This document shows positions 44,861-47,294 of a DNA stretch of 47,294 nucleotides, piece by piece. The notes beneath the pieces are model-generated. The model was given only the letters and a program-made list of their open reading frames with translations. It was not told the origin of the DNA and did no database searches. This DNA is from a virus, in IMG/VR virus record IMGVR_UViG_3300000545_000001, positions 1 to 47,294 of that record, one strand, 5' to 3'. The translations under genes were made by a program, and so were the position numbers. Position 1 is the first letter of the stretch. Every line of letters starts with the position of its first letter.

Positions 44861-46293
44861 CAGTTACCCGTGGCCAGCTTCTGCTCGATGTTGGAGCCGG
44901 GCGTGCCCTTCGTGGGCTTCTCTCCGCCCGGGGGCACCTCGGCGACACCAAGGGCCTTCTGTCGAGCCAGGTCACGGGCCGCCTGCAACTTGGCCTTGGC
45001 CGCTTCGGCCCGCCACAACTGCAGGTCGGCGCCGGTCGTGTCGGGCACCTTCTCCCACAGGGCGCTGGGCGGGATCTCCAGCATCGTCGCCATCTTCCCC
45101 AAGGCGTCGACCTGTTGGGCGATGGAACGAGGATCGGTGTCCCGCCACCAGATCTGCGCTTCGGTGTCATTGGCGGCGGCCTGGTCTCCGGCGGCCACCC
45201 CACCGATGCGGAACACCTGCTCCCACGCCTCACCGAAGAGCACCTGATGGTCGGCGACCTTCTTTGCCAAGGTCGTGTCCGCGGCCAGCAACGCCTCGGC
45301 GGAGAGGTTGACCAGGTCCCCCAACAGGTAGTGCGGGGGCGTCTGGGACAACAGCCCGTAGACCCGCAGGGACTGCTCGATGGCCTCCACGATGTTCTTC
45401 AAGTTGGCCTCGGGGAGCGAGCCGAACTTGGCGTTCTCGTCCCCCGTGATCCACAACGACTTGGCGAACGCGGCCAGGTCGACCAGCGGCTCACCGTTGG
45501 CGTCGGTCTGCATGTAGAGCCCGGTGGCCCACTTCTGGGGAGCCGCGGCGTAGGTCTGCGCCACCAGCAGATCGAAGACCGTCTGATTCAGCCGGTCCTG
45601 AATCGGGATGCAGGGACCCACCTCGCCGTCGGGGTAGCGGGTCAGGTTCCACTGGTTGCGGAACGGCACGATCGGGCACTCGCCCAGGTTGTGGACCGTC
45701 GTCTCCAGGATCTCCACCTGGCGGCCGTTCGTCTTCACCACGTAGCGGGCGTACTCATCGAGCACGTGCCAAACCTGCAGGTCCTCCGCGCTGGTCACCT
45801 CTTGGCGGGCGCCCTGCTTGAGGGCTAGGAACGGCCAGTCGTCGCTGAAGTCCTCGAAGCCCAGCCACCACTCCCGGGGCGACACAGGCCGCATGACCGG
45901 GACCTGCTCGCCGTCCTTCACGCCGGGCAGGACCATGCAGCCGGCGTAACCGTTCTTGGCTGCCTCGTCATACAGCGCCTTCTGGCGGGCATCGAGCCCA
46001 TTGGCCTGCCACCACTCCCACTGCGGGGCGTTCTCCACGCTGACACGGGACGGTCGGAACCCGTCCACGATGAGGCGTTGAGTCAGTGTGTTGACCACGA
46101 GCCGGGTCAGGTTGGTGGTGGCCCGCTCGACCAGTTCCTTGAACTCCCTCGTGGCCGTCTTCGGCTCATACGGCTTGCGCTGGATGCCGCAGTAGTACAG
46201 CTCAAACCAGTCGAGGCGAGCCCACTCCTGCTGAGCCACCGGCCCCCAGTTCTTGATGGCCTCGGCGATCTCGATCGGTCCGTTGAGACGCAT
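44860..46293 (-). CDS. Portal protein
   Basis: A 477-aa SPP1 gp6-type portal that forms the dodecameric DNA gate and terminase docking site. The visible marks are ELVERATTNLTRLVVNTLTQ near residue 53-72, AKNGYAGCMVLPGVKDGEQV, HNLGECPIVPFRNQWNLTRY, and the long helix region DRLNQTVFDLLVAQTYAAAP. The C-terminal segment with AKLQAARDLARQKALGVAEV is helical, like the crown. It is separated from TerL by two small genes. Confidence 0.9.
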   Translation of the reverse strand: MRLNGPIEIAEAIKNWGPVAQQEWARLDWFELYYCGIQRKPYEPKTATREFKELVERATTNLTRLVVNTLTQRLIVDGFRPSRVSVENAPQWEWWQANGLDARQKALYDEAAKNGYAGCMVLPGVKDGEQVPVMRPVSPREWWLGFEDFSDDWPFLALKQGARQEVTSAEDLQVWHVLDEYARYVVKTNGRQVEILETTVHNLGECPIVPFRNQWNLTRYPDGEVGPCIPIQDRLNQTVFDLLVAQTYAAAPQKWATGLYMQTDANGEPLVDLAAFAKSLWITGDENAKFGSLPEANLKNIVEAIEQSLRVYGLLSQTPPHYLLGDLVNLSAEALLAADTTLAKKVADHQVLFGEAWEQVFRIGGVAAGDQAAANDTEAQIWWRDTDPRSIAQQVDALGKMATMLEIPPSALWEKVPDTTGADLQLWRAEAAKAKLQAARDLARQKALGVAEVPPGGEKPTKGTPGSNIEQKLATGN

Positions 46294-46502
46294 CAGGGTT
46301 CCTGTTCGATCTGCTCGCGTGCGTCCGACGTGGCCAGCACATCAACCGAGGTCACCGTGATGGCGTAGAAGCTGATGAACAGCAGCACCCGGCCGAACCA
46401 CGGTTCGGGCACGGTCGGCAGCCACCACGACAACGGCCAGCCGATCACCACCGACGCGATCAGGTGCGCCATGGCGATCTGTCGCCGAGTCGATGGGCGC
46501 AT
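46293..46502 (-). CDS. Small two-span membrane protein between the methyltransferase and portal
   Basis: A 69-aa protein beginning MRPSTRRQIAMAHLIASVVI. Hydrophobic segments AMAHLIASVVIGWPLSWWL and FGRVLLFISFYAITVTSVDV are likely spans, with a basic N-terminus and an acidic C-terminus. It is coupled to both neighbours. Its role in the head module is unknown; it might be a holin or a host membrane effector. Confidence 0.7.
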   Translation of the reverse strand: MRPSTRRQIAMAHLIASVVIGWPLSWWLPTVPEPWFGRVLLFISFYAITVTSVDVLATSDAREQIEQEP

Positions 46503-47056
46503 CAGATCGCCCACTCGATCGGGTCGTCGGCCTCATCGCCCCACCCGTCCCAACCGGGGCGGGTGCCACGAGAGAACAGCTCCAGGCGTGGCCCGGGGCT
46601 GACCGTCTCGACCATCGTGAAGAAGTCGTTGGGCTTGCGCGAGTGCGGTCGATGCTGGCGGCGCCAGTTGAACCACGTGCGGGGCACCTTCGATGTCGCC
46701 GGCAGTACGCCCCGGCGAGCGAACAGGCAGAACTCGGTGGTGATGCCGTAGCACCCACCGAGCCCGCCACCCATGGGCGTCTTCGCCCACACGAGCGTCG
46801 TGGAGTACCGGAACCCCCAGGCCCGCAGCACCGTGAAGGCGTCGGCCAGGAACCCGTTGGTGGTCCACAGGTAGAGGTGGGCGGCATCATCGGCCAGCCC
46901 ACCCACAGGCATGGCGGCGATGGCGTCGATCGACATCGTCGGGAACGGCATCGGCTTGGACGGCCCGGGGATGGTGTCAGTCCAGACGTTGCCGCCGCGC
47001 GCCGGTCCTGACCCCTTCTGCGGCCAGGGCGGGTCGGCGACGATCGTCCGGTACAT
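46502..47056 (-). CDS. MT-A70-type N6-adenine DNA methyltransferase
   Basis: A 184-aa MT-A70 enzyme. The catalytic motif DPPW is at residues 8-11 (VADPPWPQKG), a mid-domain segment LYLWTTNGFLADAFTVLRAW fits the family, and ETVSPGPRLELFSRGTRPGW is the typical end. It transfers a methyl group to adenine N6. It is inserted between TerL and the portal, overlapping both neighbours, so it is a late gene. It probably modifies phage DNA before packaging to evade restriction. Length is normal for phage members. Confidence 0.9.
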   Translation of the reverse strand: MYRTIVADPPWPQKGSGPARGGNVWTDTIPGPSKPMPFPTMSIDAIAAMPVGGLADDAAHLYLWTTNGFLADAFTVLRAWGFRYSTTLVWAKTPMGGGLGGCYGITTEFCLFARRGVLPATSKVPRTWFNWRRQHRPHSRKPNDFFTMVETVSPGPRLELFSRGTRPGWDGWGDEADDPIEWAI

Positions 47057-47294
47057 CAGATCCCCACGAACCAGGACGGCCGGCGGGCGTTGAGCATGCC
47101 CTTGGAGATGCAGTCCCGCCGGGCCTCCGACGAGATGACCGCGGCCATGGCGGCGTCGATCTTGTTCGGGGAGTGCGGGCGGTCCTTGGTGAGCGTGTAG
47201 AGGTTGCGGCCGTCATCGTCGGTCGCCGGCAACAGCTTGCGCCGAGCGTTGGCGATGTGGCGGGCGAAGGTGCTGTCGCCGTCATGCGTAACAT
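47056..47294 (-). CDS. terL: Terminase large subunit, C-terminal part (continues from base 1)
   Basis: C-terminal end of the TerL nuclease domain, read from the right end of the window and joined to the part at 1-1408 across the circle. The frame contains DGRNLYTLTKDRPHSPNKID, then AAMAAVISSEARRDCI and ends ARRPSWFVGI. The stop overlaps the start of the MT-A70 gene (TGATG). The last 33 bases duplicate bases 1-33. The DRPHSPNKIDAAMA-type ending is usual for actinophage TerL. Confidence 0.92.
   Translation of the reverse strand, partial: VTHDGDSTFARHIANARRKLLPATDDDGRNLYTLTKDRPHSPNKIDAAMAAVISSEARRDCISKGMLNARRPSWFVGI
47262..47294. repeat. Terminal direct repeat, right copy
   Basis: Exact copy of bases 1-33. 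It supports circular closure of the assembly. Confidence 0.95.

Noticed and set aside
1-47294. tRNA or rRNA genes
   Set aside because: No cloverleaf with a GGTTCGAATCC-type T arm or CCA end was seen in the intergenic regions; a dedicated tRNA scan would be needed to be certain.
1-47294. Insertion sequences or transposases
   Set aside because: No transposase-like protein was seen. The only recombinase is the serine integrase, and no IS-type terminal repeats flank a gene.
46977-47294. 105-aa minus-strand frame at the right end
   Set aside because: It is out of frame with TerL. The circular join and TerL motifs fix the correct frame, which ends at 47056.

Overview
This window is a complete temperate actinophage-type genome, assembled as a circle. 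The first 33 bases are repeated exactly as the last 33 bases. Joining the ends gives a 47,261-bp circle in which the large terminase gene reads through the junction in one frame. High G+C (about two thirds by eye), GTG/TTG starts, a P27-type small terminase, a large serine integrase, a phiC31 gp3-like recombination directionality factor (RDF) and a DUF1906-type lysin all point to an actinobacterial host. The genus cannot be read from the sequence. A 1087-aa tape measure, two frameshift-linked tail chaperones and no contractile sheath indicate a siphovirus.

Late operon (minus strand, read leftward from about 2.5 kb, across the circle junction and down to 23.6 kb): HNH endonuclease, small acidic protein, TerS, TerL, MT-A70 methyltransferase, small membrane protein, portal, MuF-like protein, scaffold, major capsid, head-tail connectors, major tail protein, tail chaperones with a C CCC CCT slip site, tape measure, distal tail and minor tail proteins, and a collagen-like fibre. 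About 6 kb of mostly unknown small genes follow: coiled coils, tiny membrane proteins, a macro domain, an XRE-type HTH protein and a SEC-C protein. The operon ends near a strong hairpin at 23574-23603.

Integration region (about 21.0-23.6 kb): serine integrase, a small gene upstream of it, a two-gene plus-strand unit with a tiny membrane protein, a candidate attP at 22851-22910, and a small plus-strand gene overlapping the integrase 3' end.

Leftward early/middle operon (minus, 20.96 down to 7.16 kb): excisionase-like HTH protein, PD-(D/E)XK nuclease, RDF, RuvC-like resolvase, small DNA-binding-like proteins, a DNA methyltransferase, HNH protein, stand-alone DnaB N-domain, DUF3987 protein, ParB-like protein, candidate holin and two lysins. 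The lysins carry different catalytic domains but the same C-terminal domain. One lone plus-strand membrane-anchored gene (9547-10029) is inserted here. No DNA polymerase was recognised, so host replication enzymes are probably used.

Unusual region (about 2.5-7.1 kb): a divergent control region leads into a plus-strand cassette of small genes of unknown function. They share a leader (TCAAGGAGACTTCCC before the start), tandem or mutually exclusive hairpins between genes, and a strong excess of the words ACGAGC/GCTCGT and CCCTGCAG. This is the least explained part of the genome and the best candidate for an undescribed accessory system.
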